Below are positions 45,011-52,851 of a stretch of DNA of 64,000 nucleotides, piece by piece. How positions within the stretch are numbered: position 1 is the first letter of the stretch; each line of letters opens with the position of its first letter. The notes under the pieces are model-generated. The model made no database searches. It saw only the letters and a list, made by a program, of their open reading frames with translations, and was not told where the DNA came from. The position numbers and the translations under genes are program-made. Source of the DNA: Lewinellaceae bacterium (lineage in GTDB: Bacteria > Bacteroidota > Bacteroidia > Chitinophagales > Saprospiraceae); the NCBI GenBank assembly GCA_020636225.1, contig JACJYI010000002.1, positions 434,001-498,000 of the forward strand, in the 5' to 3' direction.

Positions 45011-45567
45011 AGAGATGTCTGTTGGTTGTGGATTAATATGAGTGCAAATATGGCATAGTTGACGATGTCAGCATAATTGGCCTCCAAACCTTCGGAAACC
45101 AGGGTTTTGCCGTCCTTGTCTTCGATCTGTTTGATCCGAAGCAATTTCATGAGGATCAAGTCTGTCATCGAGGTGATCCGCATTGACCGCCAGACTTCAC
45201 CATAGTCATGATTCTTGCGTTCCATCAAATCTGTGATCTCGCTGGCTGTCTGGTCATACCAACCCAGAATCTGCTGATTGGTTTCAGTCTGTTCATCCTC
45301 CGTCGGCGCGTGGCGCAACTGGATAATGGCCATGATCCCGTAATTGACCAGACCAATGAAATCCTGATCAATCGAATCTTCCACCTTTTGGGTTCCTGCC
45401 TCCTCAATCGACCGGATCCGTTTGGCTTTGATCAGCAACTGGTCGGTCAGGGATGTCGGACGCAGAATACGCCAGGAATGCCCGTAATCATGCATTTTCT
45501 TTTCGAACAGGCTTCTGCATCGAACAGCTTCCCGATCATACTGCAAGCGAGTCAGGTCCTTCTCCAT
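45007..45567 (-). CDS. DUF1599 (Nmad1) protein with two tandem repeats
   Basis: 186 residues from the ATG at 45567; the frame runs on to 45588 but a -7 element lies in between. Two copies of one module are evident: KMHDYGHSWRILRPTSLTDQ with KAKRIRSIEE and VNYGIMAIIQL (residues ~20-90), and KNHDYGEVWRSMRITSMTDL with KLLRIKQIED and VNYAIFALILI (~115-183). The shared HDYGxxWRxxRxTSxTD core should form the active or binding site. The domain was named nucleotide-modification-associated in comparative work; no activity is known to me. Coupled by ATGA overlap to the DoxX-like gene. Confidence 0.85.
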   Translation of the reverse strand: MEKDLTRLQYDREAVRCRSLFEKKMHDYGHSWRILRPTSLTDQLLIKAKRIRSIEEAGTQKVEDSIDQDFIGLVNYGIMAIIQLRHAPTEDEQTETNQQILGWYDQTASEITDLMERKNHDYGEVWRSMRITSMTDLILMKLLRIKQIEDKDGKTLVSEGLEANYADIVNYAIFALILIHNQQTSL

Positions 45568-45573
45568 AGGAGG

Positions 45574-45581
45574 CAAAGATA
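45574..45581 (-). promoter_or_regulatory. DUF1599 gene promoter -7 element, implies near-leaderless mRNA
   Basis: TATCTTTG on the minus strand, exact match, ending 6 nt before the ATG at 45567. Confidence 0.65.
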
Positions 45582-45616
45582 ATGGCAATTGTCAGGCCAT
45601 CTGTCTTCTGAGGATG

Positions 45617-45624
45617 TAGCTTTG
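45617..45624 (+). promoter_or_regulatory. Promoter -7 element of the EamA-like permease gene
   Basis: TAGCTTTG, exact TAnnTTTG match, 39 nt upstream of the ATG at 45664. It argues against the TTG start at 45589. Confidence 0.55.
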
Positions 45625-45663
45625 CGTTTCGTTAACGACCTTGCGCCCAGCACTTCCAAGCCC

Positions 45664-46554
45664 ATGCTTCACCTGGCCCTTTCGATCGGCTTTTCTGTTT
45701 TTCTTGGCATCTGCTTCAAGCTATGGCCCCGATACCAGGTCAGGGTGCTGCCTGGTATTCTGCACAACTACATCGCTTGCGTGGCAGTGGCGGGCTGGAT
45801 GACGGGCCAATGGCCCATCGATGGGATGACCTTTCTCGAACCATGGTTCTTTCTGGCATGTGGACTCAGTCTGTTGTTCATTTCCGGTTTCTATCTCTAT
45901 GCTGTGTCCATTCATGTATGGGGGATGGCCACCATGTCCGCCGTTCAGAAAATGTCCTTGCTGATCAGTGCCCTGTTTGCCATTGTGGTGTATCATGAAG
46001 CGCTTTCCTTCCCGAAGGCAGGAGGTATCGCGCTGGGCATGGCCTCCATTCCACTGTTGCTTTATCGAGCAAGTGCCAACCCGGCAAATGCTCTGGCGGG
46101 CCAGGCACCAATGAATTGGCGGGCGTATATCCTGGTCATCAGTACCTTCCTGATCGCAGGGGCCATCGAGATCGGATTGTTCGTTGCGGAGTCAGGACTG
46201 GTACAAACCACGGCTGATCCCAGATTCATTGCCGTGATCTTCTCCGGTGCCTTTCTGGCGGGCTGGGGATTCTGCATGTTGTCGAAAAAGGAGCGAAGGG
46301 GATTTTTTTCCATCAGACACATGGTGGCAGGATGGGTCCTGGGTGTGCCCAACTTCTTCTCCATCTATTTTCTGATGCGGGCTATTGGTGGTGAGCTCGA
46401 CGCCAGTATTGTCTTTCCGGTCAACAACACGGCAACGATCCTTCTCTCGACCCTGCTGGGTGTCTTTCTCTTTCGAGAGGCGTTTGTATGGAGGAACGGG
46501 CTTGGTATCTTGTTTGCTCTTTTTGCCCTTCTATTACTGACCAATACTGCATGA
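45664..46554 (+). CDS. EamA/DMT-type transporter-like membrane protein
   Basis: 296 residues with about ten membrane helices (LHLALSIGFSVFLGICFKLW, LEPWFFLACGLSLLFISGFY, ILVISTFLIAGAIEIGLFVA, IFSGAFLAGWGFCMLSKKE, LGVFLFREAFVWRNGLGILF). The paired layout and the late LGVFLFREAFVWRNGLGI segment, like LGxxxxxExxxxxxxxG of EamA proteins, point to a drug/metabolite transporter superfamily member. Substrate unknown. The stop overlaps the yigZ start as ATGA, and coaE follows. Confidence 0.78.
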   Translation: MLHLALSIGFSVFLGICFKLWPRYQVRVLPGILHNYIACVAVAGWMTGQWPIDGMTFLEPWFFLACGLSLLFISGFYLYAVSIHVWGMATMSAVQKMSLLISALFAIVVYHEALSFPKAGGIALGMASIPLLLYRASANPANALAGQAPMNWRAYILVISTFLIAGAIEIGLFVAESGLVQTTADPRFIAVIFSGAFLAGWGFCMLSKKERRGFFSIRHMVAGWVLGVPNFFSIYFLMRAIGGELDASIVFPVNNTATILLSTLLGVFLFREAFVWRNGLGILFALFALLLLTNTA

Positions 46555-47216
46555 CCCCGACAGACCTTTACCTGACGATTGCCAAGCCGGTGACTGCGGA
46601 ATTGCGCGAACGTGCAAGCAAATTCAAGGGATATGCGTTTCCGTTGCGTCAGGAAGAGGACTGGTCCCTGCACCTGGATACGGTCCGGCAGGAGCATCCA
46701 AAAGCCACACATCATTGCTATGCCTTTCGCTTTGGCCCGGGCACCGATCTCTATCGGGCCAATGACGACGGTGAACCCTCCGGCAGTGCAGGAAAACCCA
46801 TCCTGGGTCAAATAGACAGCTTTGGCCTGTCGAATATCCTCGTCGTGGTAGTGCGATATTATGGGGGCACCAAACTGGGTGTCCCGGGCTTGATCCAGGC
46901 CTACCGGGAAACAGCAAGACTTGCTCTTCAGGAAGCTGACATCATGGAGGCCTTCTATCAAACGACCGTTCAAGTCACGGGAACCTATTCCATCATACCA
47001 GCGATCATGCAGGTGGGGAAGCAATTCGAATGGACCATACTCGATCAAGGATACACAGCAACCGGTCAGACCATTGTAGCCGATATCCGACAGAGCGATT
47101 ATTCCCGATTCTGGGCATCCATGCAAATGGAAGCCGGCGGGTTGTATCCAGATGAGGTCAAGGAAGGCCTGGAATCAGAACTGATCAAGATCGAACGAAT
47201 CACCAATCATGCTTAA
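46551..47216 (+). CDS. yigZ: YigZ/IMPACT-family protein
   Basis: 221 residues. The N-terminal IMPACT domain has the signature KATHHCYAFRFG, ANDDGEPSGSAGKPIL and VVVVRYYGGTKLGVPGLI; the C-terminal part (VQVTGTYSIIPAIMQVGKQF) is the ferredoxin-like domain of YigZ proteins. Eukaryotic IMPACT modulates translation control; bacterial YigZ function is not established. The ATG at 46551 overlaps the permease stop, and its own end overlaps coaE by 8 bases. Confidence 0.92.
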   Translation: MTPTDLYLTIAKPVTAELRERASKFKGYAFPLRQEEDWSLHLDTVRQEHPKATHHCYAFRFGPGTDLYRANDDGEPSGSAGKPILGQIDSFGLSNILVVVVRYYGGTKLGVPGLIQAYRETARLALQEADIMEAFYQTTVQVTGTYSIIPAIMQVGKQFEWTILDQGYTATGQTIVADIRQSDYSRFWASMQMEAGGLYPDEVKEGLESELIKIERITNHA

Positions 47217-47796
47217 AGTCGGAGTCACCGGGAATATCGGTAGCGGGAAGACCACCGTTTGCCGGATGTTTGAGTCACTTGGCGTGCCCGTCATCTATGC
47301 GGATCAGGTAGGGCGCGATCTGCTGGAGCAGGATAAAACACTGCGACAGGAGATCGTCCTTCTGCTGGGTGAACAGAGCTATCACGAAGAGAAAGCTGAC
47401 CGGGCCTTCATCGCTGCTCAGGTCTTTGGCCATCCTGAGCGATTAGCTGCCTTGAATGAATTGATCCATCCCCGAGTCCAGCAAAGTGTACAGATCTGGT
47501 TTGATTCCCTACCGAAGGAAACACCGTATGCGATCGAGGAAGCTGCCTTGTTGATCGAATCAGGTGGTTACCGATTATTGGATCGGCTGATCCTGGTATC
47601 GGCTCCCGAACCCATCCGGATTCAACGGGTGATGGATCGGGACGGAGTCCTCCGGCATCAGGTCTTGTCACGAATGAAGCATCAGCTCGATGAAGAGAGT
47701 AAACGACTGTTTTGTGACTTTGTAATCGACAACGACGGTGATGCGCTCCTCCTTCCTCAGGTGTGGCATCTTCATCAGATTTTGTCGCGATCCTGA
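47209..47796 (+). CDS. coaE: Dephospho-CoA kinase (CoaE)
   Basis: 195 residues. Last step of coenzyme A synthesis: phosphorylates the 3'-OH of dephospho-CoA. Walker A GNIGSGKT is at residues 8-15, and the conserved FESLGVPVIYADQVGRDLLE segment and the lid region around RVMDRDGVLRHQVLSRMKHQ are present. It overlaps yigZ by 8 bases at the end of a permease-yigZ-coaE operon. Confidence 0.96.
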   Translation: MLKVGVTGNIGSGKTTVCRMFESLGVPVIYADQVGRDLLEQDKTLRQEIVLLLGEQSYHEEKADRAFIAAQVFGHPERLAALNELIHPRVQQSVQIWFDSLPKETPYAIEEAALLIESGGYRLLDRLILVSAPEPIRIQRVMDRDGVLRHQVLSRMKHQLDEESKRLFCDFVIDNDGDALLLPQVWHLHQILSRS

Positions 47797-47919
47797 GCTC
47801 GGGATTCCCTAAAATCCTTAACTTGGCAATCCCAAGCCGGTTATTCCCGAAGTCGATCCGATGCCATAGGAAACGTTTGGCCAAAGGTCTATTTATAAGG
47901 TATTCTACAACCGCTATTT

Positions 47920-50900
47920 ATGAGAAACCAAGTTGTTTTGCGCAAGCAAGGGCCTGCGTATTGGTGGAGTGTATTGATCATGGTGAGTATGGTCCTCATG
48001 CCAACACTGGCCAGGTCAGCCATGTTAAATTTTCTTCATCCCAATCTGCTCACATGTGACAATGTCACGGATGGAGGGACAATCTCCGGTGATGAAGTGG
48101 GTTGTGCAGACCCGTTATTTGATCCCGGGCTCATCGTCAACGTCATCCTGCCCTCGGGGGGTAGTGGTGATCTTGAATACGTCTGGATGTACACGACGGT
48201 TGATCCCAATCTGCCGATCACGGCATGGTTGCCAGTGCCCAATTCCAATTCTCCCTCCCTCGATCCGGAACCCATTTCTGAAACCACCTGGTATCGGCGT
48301 TGCTCCAGGCGGTCGGGATGTACCGATTATGTGGGTGAAACTGGCTATGTGACCAAGGAGGTCAAGTGTTGCGAGAATGTCACCGATCCCGGAAGTATCG
48401 GCTTCGATCAATCCTATTGTGGCTCCTCTTTTGACCCGTCACCTCTCGTCAATGTGGCGTCTCCCTCAGGAGGCTCTGGCAACCTGGTGTATTCCTGGTA
48501 TTCCAGCCAATCCGGGCCTCCCTTTGATCCGAATACGTGGACGCTGATCCCGGGAGCAAACGACAATGAGTACAATCCGGGTCCTGTTTCCGGGACAACG
48601 TGGTTCATTCGATTGGTTCGTCGCTCAGACTGCCAGGAGGAACTGGCCTCCAACCCTGTCCAGATTTCCATTTTTTCCGGGATTGACCTGACGGGTGTCA
48701 TCAAAGCTGTGACCTGTTTTGGGCAGGCCAATGGTGGGATCGATCTCATGGTCTCCGGCGGCCAAGTGCCATATACGTTTCTATGGAGCCATGGCCCGAC
48801 AACACAGAATGTTTCCGGGTTGACTGCGGGCACCTATTCCGTCCTTGTTTCCGATGCGAACGGATGTGATGGCGAACGTACATTCCAGATCCAACAACCT
48901 CCCGCTCTCAGCATGACCCTGCAAGTGGTCGAACCTGCCTGCCATGGCGATGAGACTGGCTCCATCTCTATCGATGTATCCGGTGGAACGTCGCCGTATA
49001 CCTTCCTTTGGAGCAATGGTGCCACTACACAAACTATCCAGGACCTTCCGGCAGGCAGTTATGCCGTCACGGTATCCGATCAGAACGGTTGCAGTCTTGT
49101 TCAGGACGTCAATCTCCTTCAGCCAGATGCACTGGCCCTGGACGCAGTTGGTTCATCGGTCACTTGCGCAAATGCTGCGGATGGGGCCATCGATCTCTCG
49201 GTGACCGGGGGGACCAGTCCCTACAGCTATTTGTGGAGCCATGGACCAACAACCCAGGATGTCCAGGATCTTGCCGGAGATGTCTATCGGGTAACAGTCT
49301 CCGATGCCAACGGATGCACCGGCATTGTGGAGGAGGAAATCCTTGAACCTGCACCTCTTGCTTTGACCATCTCCGGATCTGATCCCACCTGCCTTGGCGG
49401 AACAGATGGTACCGCAGTTGTGGCCGTCAGTGGTGGAACTGCTCCCTACACCTACTTATGGAATGATCCTGCCGGGAGTACAACTGCCAATATCTCAGGT
49501 CTGGCCGCTGGTCTGTACCAGGTCACCGTAACCGATGGTCAGGCTTGCACGGCTATCTCCCAGGTCTCCCTGGCAGACGGAACGGATGATTGCCAGATCA
49601 ACATAGGTGATTTCGTCTGGTTGGATAGTGACCGTGACGGTATCCAGGATGCCAATGAATATGGAGAAAACGGCATCCTCGTCAAACTCGTCCAGCCCGG
49701 CCCTGATGGCATGTACGGAAATGCGGATGATCTGGTCATTGACAGTACATGGACATCCGGGTTCGGATTCAATACTGGCTACTACCTGTTCGAGGATGTT
49801 CAGCCGGGTACATACTCGATCTGTTTCATGATCGACACCTCCGCCTTCCAGTTTACCCAGCAGGATGCCGGAGGCAATGACACCCTGGACAGTGATCCGG
49901 ATCCGAACTCAGGATGTGTGGCGCCCTTCACCATCCTGCCCGATGATGACGATGATCTGACCTTTGATGCCGGCATTCATGCCCGTTGCGTCAATGTCAT
50001 CGACGGAGGAATGATCGGTTATGACGAAGTGCTCTGTGGACCAGGCAATGATCCGGAGGAGATCATCAATCTGATCTATCCTGCAGGAGGAATCGGTACC
50101 CTGGAGTATCTCTGGTTGAGTTCATATTCAGACCCCAATTACTTCCCGGGGAATCCCAATTGGATCCCCATTCCCAATTCGAATGCCGAGAATTACGATC
50201 CATCGCCAATCGATCAGACCACCTACTATATCCGATGTGCACGCCGAGAAGGTTGTTTGGATTATCCGGGGGAGTCCAATATTGTGACCAAGCTCGTTGT
50301 TGAATCCGTGGCTGAAATCTACGGACCATCCGGACCCTTATGTGTCGATGAGGATTACTTCTTCATGGCCACCAGCAATGGGCCCGGAGCGACCTATCAT
50401 TGGGAATTCGGACCGGATGCAGAACCGCAAACAGTGGATGGACTGGTGGCAAACAATATCAGTTGGCATACCGCCGGTATCCAGACCATTACCCTCACGG
50501 TCACCCTGGAGGGATGTGTTGCGGAAACAAGTATTCAGGTTGATGTGGAAGACTGCGGCGGAAAACCGGTCTTTGCCTCCTTCCTGGCCGGGGTCAACGA
50601 TGATCTGGATGTCGTCTTATCCTGGAATACCTTTGACATTGACTTCGATCATGTCTTCCTGGTAGAACGTTCGGATAATGATCAGGACTTTGACTATGTC
50701 GCGACGCTACCCGGAACCATGGGTGCACAAGCGGCTTACAACTATATCGATCAGGCTCCTCGTTGGGGAGAACAGTTCTATCGGATTCGAATGATCGGGA
50801 TGAATGGTGGCCAGGTCATATCACCTTCCGAGCGGGTGGTGGTCAAGAGAAAGGATATGTATAACGTATCGATCATTCCCAATCCGGTCAGTACCCAGTT

Positions 50901-51108
50901 GACCATTCAGTTATTGGAACCGAACCAGGAGGATGCCACCATTTCCTTCTATGATCTTCTGGGCAGGGAGATCCATCAGGAGATTATTCCTGCGGGTTCG
51001 AAACTGGCTGCAGTGGACTGTTCTGCATGGCAGGATGGGCCGATCACGGCATGGATCATTCAGGATGGGAAACGTCCCTACAGTATACTCCTGCAGAAGA
51101 TGAAATAG
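47920..51108 (+). CDS. Giant secreted adhesin with SprB repeats and T9SS sorting domain
   Basis: 1062 residues. An N-terminal hydrophobic segment (~15-35) is the export signal. Three copies of a ~95-residue cysteine-bearing module occur at about residues 46-148, 151-245 and 690-795 (each with a GG-GxLxYxW core and a YxRxxRRxxC end). Residues ~255-550 are four SprB-type repeats marked by GGTSPYTFLWSNGATTQ, TYSVLVSDANGC and similar. A SdrD-B-like domain follows (GDFVWLDSDRDGIQDANE), then a PKD-like stretch. The C-terminus IPNPVSTQLTIQLLE ... is a T9SS sorting domain. Likely a gliding or attachment adhesin, exported through the T9SS that includes PorT. Confidence 0.88.
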   Translation: MRNQVVLRKQGPAYWWSVLIMVSMVLMPTLARSAMLNFLHPNLLTCDNVTDGGTISGDEVGCADPLFDPGLIVNVILPSGGSGDLEYVWMYTTVDPNLPITAWLPVPNSNSPSLDPEPISETTWYRRCSRRSGCTDYVGETGYVTKEVKCCENVTDPGSIGFDQSYCGSSFDPSPLVNVASPSGGSGNLVYSWYSSQSGPPFDPNTWTLIPGANDNEYNPGPVSGTTWFIRLVRRSDCQEELASNPVQISIFSGIDLTGVIKAVTCFGQANGGIDLMVSGGQVPYTFLWSHGPTTQNVSGLTAGTYSVLVSDANGCDGERTFQIQQPPALSMTLQVVEPACHGDETGSISIDVSGGTSPYTFLWSNGATTQTIQDLPAGSYAVTVSDQNGCSLVQDVNLLQPDALALDAVGSSVTCANAADGAIDLSVTGGTSPYSYLWSHGPTTQDVQDLAGDVYRVTVSDANGCTGIVEEEILEPAPLALTISGSDPTCLGGTDGTAVVAVSGGTAPYTYLWNDPAGSTTANISGLAAGLYQVTVTDGQACTAISQVSLADGTDDCQINIGDFVWLDSDRDGIQDANEYGENGILVKLVQPGPDGMYGNADDLVIDSTWTSGFGFNTGYYLFEDVQPGTYSICFMIDTSAFQFTQQDAGGNDTLDSDPDPNSGCVAPFTILPDDDDDLTFDAGIHARCVNVIDGGMIGYDEVLCGPGNDPEEIINLIYPAGGIGTLEYLWLSSYSDPNYFPGNPNWIPIPNSNAENYDPSPIDQTTYYIRCARREGCLDYPGESNIVTKLVVESVAEIYGPSGPLCVDEDYFFMATSNGPGATYHWEFGPDAEPQTVDGLVANNISWHTAGIQTITLTVTLEGCVAETSIQVDVEDCGGKPVFASFLAGVNDDLDVVLSWNTFDIDFDHVFLVERSDNDQDFDYVATLPGTMGAQAAYNYIDQAPRWGEQFYRIRMIGMNGGQVISPSERVVVKRKDMYNVSIIPNPVSTQLTIQLLEPNQEDATISFYDLLGREIHQEIIPAGSKLAAVDCSAWQDGPITAWIIQDGKRPYSILLQKMK
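48679..49569 (+). repeat. Four tandem SprB-type repeats inside the adhesin gene
   Basis: Units of roughly 75 residues, each with VTCxGxxDGxIDLxVxGGTxPYxYLWSxGxTTQxxxxLxAGxYxVTVSDxNGC. They are diverged at the DNA level, so this is not a recent duplication. Such repeats occur in the SprB gliding adhesin of Flavobacterium. Confidence 0.85.
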
Positions 51109-51134
51109 CCTTTATATCACCTATTTAAAGTAAA

Positions 51135-51171
51135 GCAGATGGGATTATCAGAAAATCTCATCTGCTTTTTT
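51135..51171 (+). terminator. Rho-independent terminator after the adhesin gene
   Basis: GCAGATG (51135-51141) pairs with CATCTGC (51159-51165), extended inside by G-T and GATT/AATC to 12 bp, followed by six T residues. Outer flanks TTAAAGTAAA and TTTACTTTAA also pair, so it may work in both directions. Confidence 0.88.
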
Positions 51172-51421
51172 ACTTTAACATGTATTTTATAAAATATTGA
51201 TTCACAATAACAAGCATATATGCGGCATTGTCAATGTATAAAATATTATTGTTCAAGTGTTTTTGTATGCAGATTTCCTTTCATACCTTAGACACGTCGA
51301 AAGACATCGGAAGGATCCCATGGGCGTAAAGATTACCCATTACCCAATTCCGATTTCCATCTCAAAAACCGCAATTTCCCAAAACAGGGCCTTCAGGAGA
51401 ATATCCAATGAGGGCCTTGTT
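51172..51421. other. AT-rich intergenic region between adhesin and photolyase genes
   Basis: The first 90 bases are strongly AT-rich with no gene. A promoter-like pair follows on the plus strand: TTTG 51262-51265, 18-nt spacer, TACCTTAG 51284-51291 (one mismatch to the -7 consensus). The rest is the candidate small RNA listed next. Confidence 0.5.
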
Positions 51422-51425
51422 TTAT
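51296..51425 (+). ncRNA. Candidate small structured RNA
   Basis: Would begin about 5 nt after the -7-like TACCTTAG. Nested helices are possible: ATCGGAA (51306-51312) with TTCCGAT (51348-51354), enclosing ATGGG (51320-51324) with CCCAT (51336-51340). It ends in an 11-bp terminator-like hairpin, AAAACAGGGCC (51381-51391) with GGCCTTGTTTT (51413-51423), followed by ATTTT. The same hairpin may terminate photolyase transcripts on the other strand, whose stop it overlaps. A 36-codon frame (51320-51430) is also present and could be a small peptide instead. Prediction by eye only. Confidence 0.35.
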
Positions 51426-52762
51426 TTTGAGCGGTTCAATCCTTCCTGATAGACCTTCAGGCAACGTTGTCGAGCAAACGCATGATCCACCATTGGTGGT
51501 GGATAGGACGCACTCCCCCACTCCGGCAACCACGATTGGATATAAGTGAATTTCGGGTCGAATTTCTTTTGCTGTGCATCCGGATTGAAGATTCGAAAAT
51601 AGGGTGCGGCGTCGGTTCCGCAGCCGGCAGCCCACTGCCAGCCCCCATTATTGCTGGCCAGGTCATAATCCAGCAGTTTCCTGGCAAAGTATGCCTCCCC
51701 CCATTGCCAATTGATGAGCAGATGCTTGGTCAGAAAGCTGGCGACCACCATTCTGACCCGATTATGCATAAAGCCCGTGGCATTCAGTTGACGCATGCCT
51801 GCATCGACCAGGGGATATCCCGTCATGCCCATGCACCATTTTCTGAAGTCATCTTCATCATTGCGCCATTCGATCTGGTCATAGGGTGTTCTGAAGGCAC
51901 CATTGACGACGTGTGGAAAATGATGCAGGATCATGGCATAGAAATCACGCCAGATCAATTCATTGAGGAAAGTCTGACTCAGGTGGTAGGCCTTCCTTGC
52001 TTTTTCGCGGATACTGATCGTACCAAATCGGAAATGGATTCCCAGCCTGGATGTTCCCTGGGCTGATGGATAGTCCCTCTGATCACCGTATTGCCGGATC
52101 AAGGATGTCTTCACTTCCCTGGGAGGGAATTCCTTTTCACTTGCTACAAATCCCATGGAATCAAGGGATGGTATCCGTGAGGAGTTTACCTTCTTCCAGG
52201 GATAAGAGGGATGTTCTGAAGGAAATGCGGAAAGGGCCAAGGGATAGCCATCCTGATCCAATCCTGCCAGTTCCAGCCTGTTTTTCCATGCGTTGGCATA
52301 GGGTGTAAACACAGTGTATGGCAAGCCATCTTTCTTGAGAACCTCGTCACGTTCAAAGATGAGGTGGTCCTTGAAGCTGTACAGTGAGATCTGATGACGC
52401 TGACAGTGCTCCGCGATGAACTGGTCCCTCTGCAAGGCATATGGTTCGTCATCATGATTGAAATAGACCTTCTGAATGTGATACTCGTCCAGGATACGGG
52501 GTATCAGTTCTTCCGGTTTTCCATATTCTACGATGAGCGTCCCTCCTCTTGCGTCGATCTGTTCCTGAAGATCGTGTATCGTATCATGGAGAAACGTCAC
52601 TCTCGCATCATCCTTGTCCTCCAGACTGGACAGGATATGTTCATCAAAGATGAAGCAACCAATGACAGGAAGACCGCTGGTCAGCGCCCGATACAGTCCG
52701 TGATTGTCCTGTACCCGGAGATCCCTCCGAAACCAGAAAAGAGTATTTCCTTGATTTGTCAT
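51422..52762 (-). CDS. phrB: Deoxyribodipyrimidine photolyase (class I photolyase/cryptochrome)
   Basis: 446 residues from the ATG at 52762, which gives TLFWFRRDLRVQDNHGL, the family opening. Light-driven repair of cyclobutane pyrimidine dimers. The N-terminal antenna domain is followed by the FAD domain with TSRLGIHFRFGTIS, ELIWRDFYAMI, GMTGYPLVDAGMRQL, TGFMHNRVRMVVASFL and DYDLASNNGGWQWAAGCGTD. The Asn in DLASNNGGWQW and the Trp residues fit CPD repair, but a cryptochrome-like role cannot be ruled out. The longer frame to 52849 is rejected because it has no similarity to the family. Confidence 0.93.
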   Translation of the reverse strand: MTNQGNTLFWFRRDLRVQDNHGLYRALTSGLPVIGCFIFDEHILSSLEDKDDARVTFLHDTIHDLQEQIDARGGTLIVEYGKPEELIPRILDEYHIQKVYFNHDDEPYALQRDQFIAEHCQRHQISLYSFKDHLIFERDEVLKKDGLPYTVFTPYANAWKNRLELAGLDQDGYPLALSAFPSEHPSYPWKKVNSSRIPSLDSMGFVASEKEFPPREVKTSLIRQYGDQRDYPSAQGTSRLGIHFRFGTISIREKARKAYHLSQTFLNELIWRDFYAMILHHFPHVVNGAFRTPYDQIEWRNDEDDFRKWCMGMTGYPLVDAGMRQLNATGFMHNRVRMVVASFLTKHLLINWQWGEAYFARKLLDYDLASNNGGWQWAAGCGTDAAPYFRIFNPDAQQKKFDPKFTYIQSWLPEWGSASYPPPMVDHAFARQRCLKVYQEGLNRSK

Positions 52763-52827
52763 GATGGCAAAATGGCAATCAGAAGTCAAATGTTCATCTA
52801 TGATCGTCCGAAAGGAACAGAAGCATC

Positions 52828-52835
52828 TACATTTG
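52828..52835 (+). promoter_or_regulatory. Promoter -7 element of the TPR lipoprotein gene
   Basis: TACATTTG, exact TAnnTTTG match, 16 nt upstream of the ATG at 52852. Confidence 0.55.
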
Positions 52836-52851
52836 TGAAAAATTAGCAACC

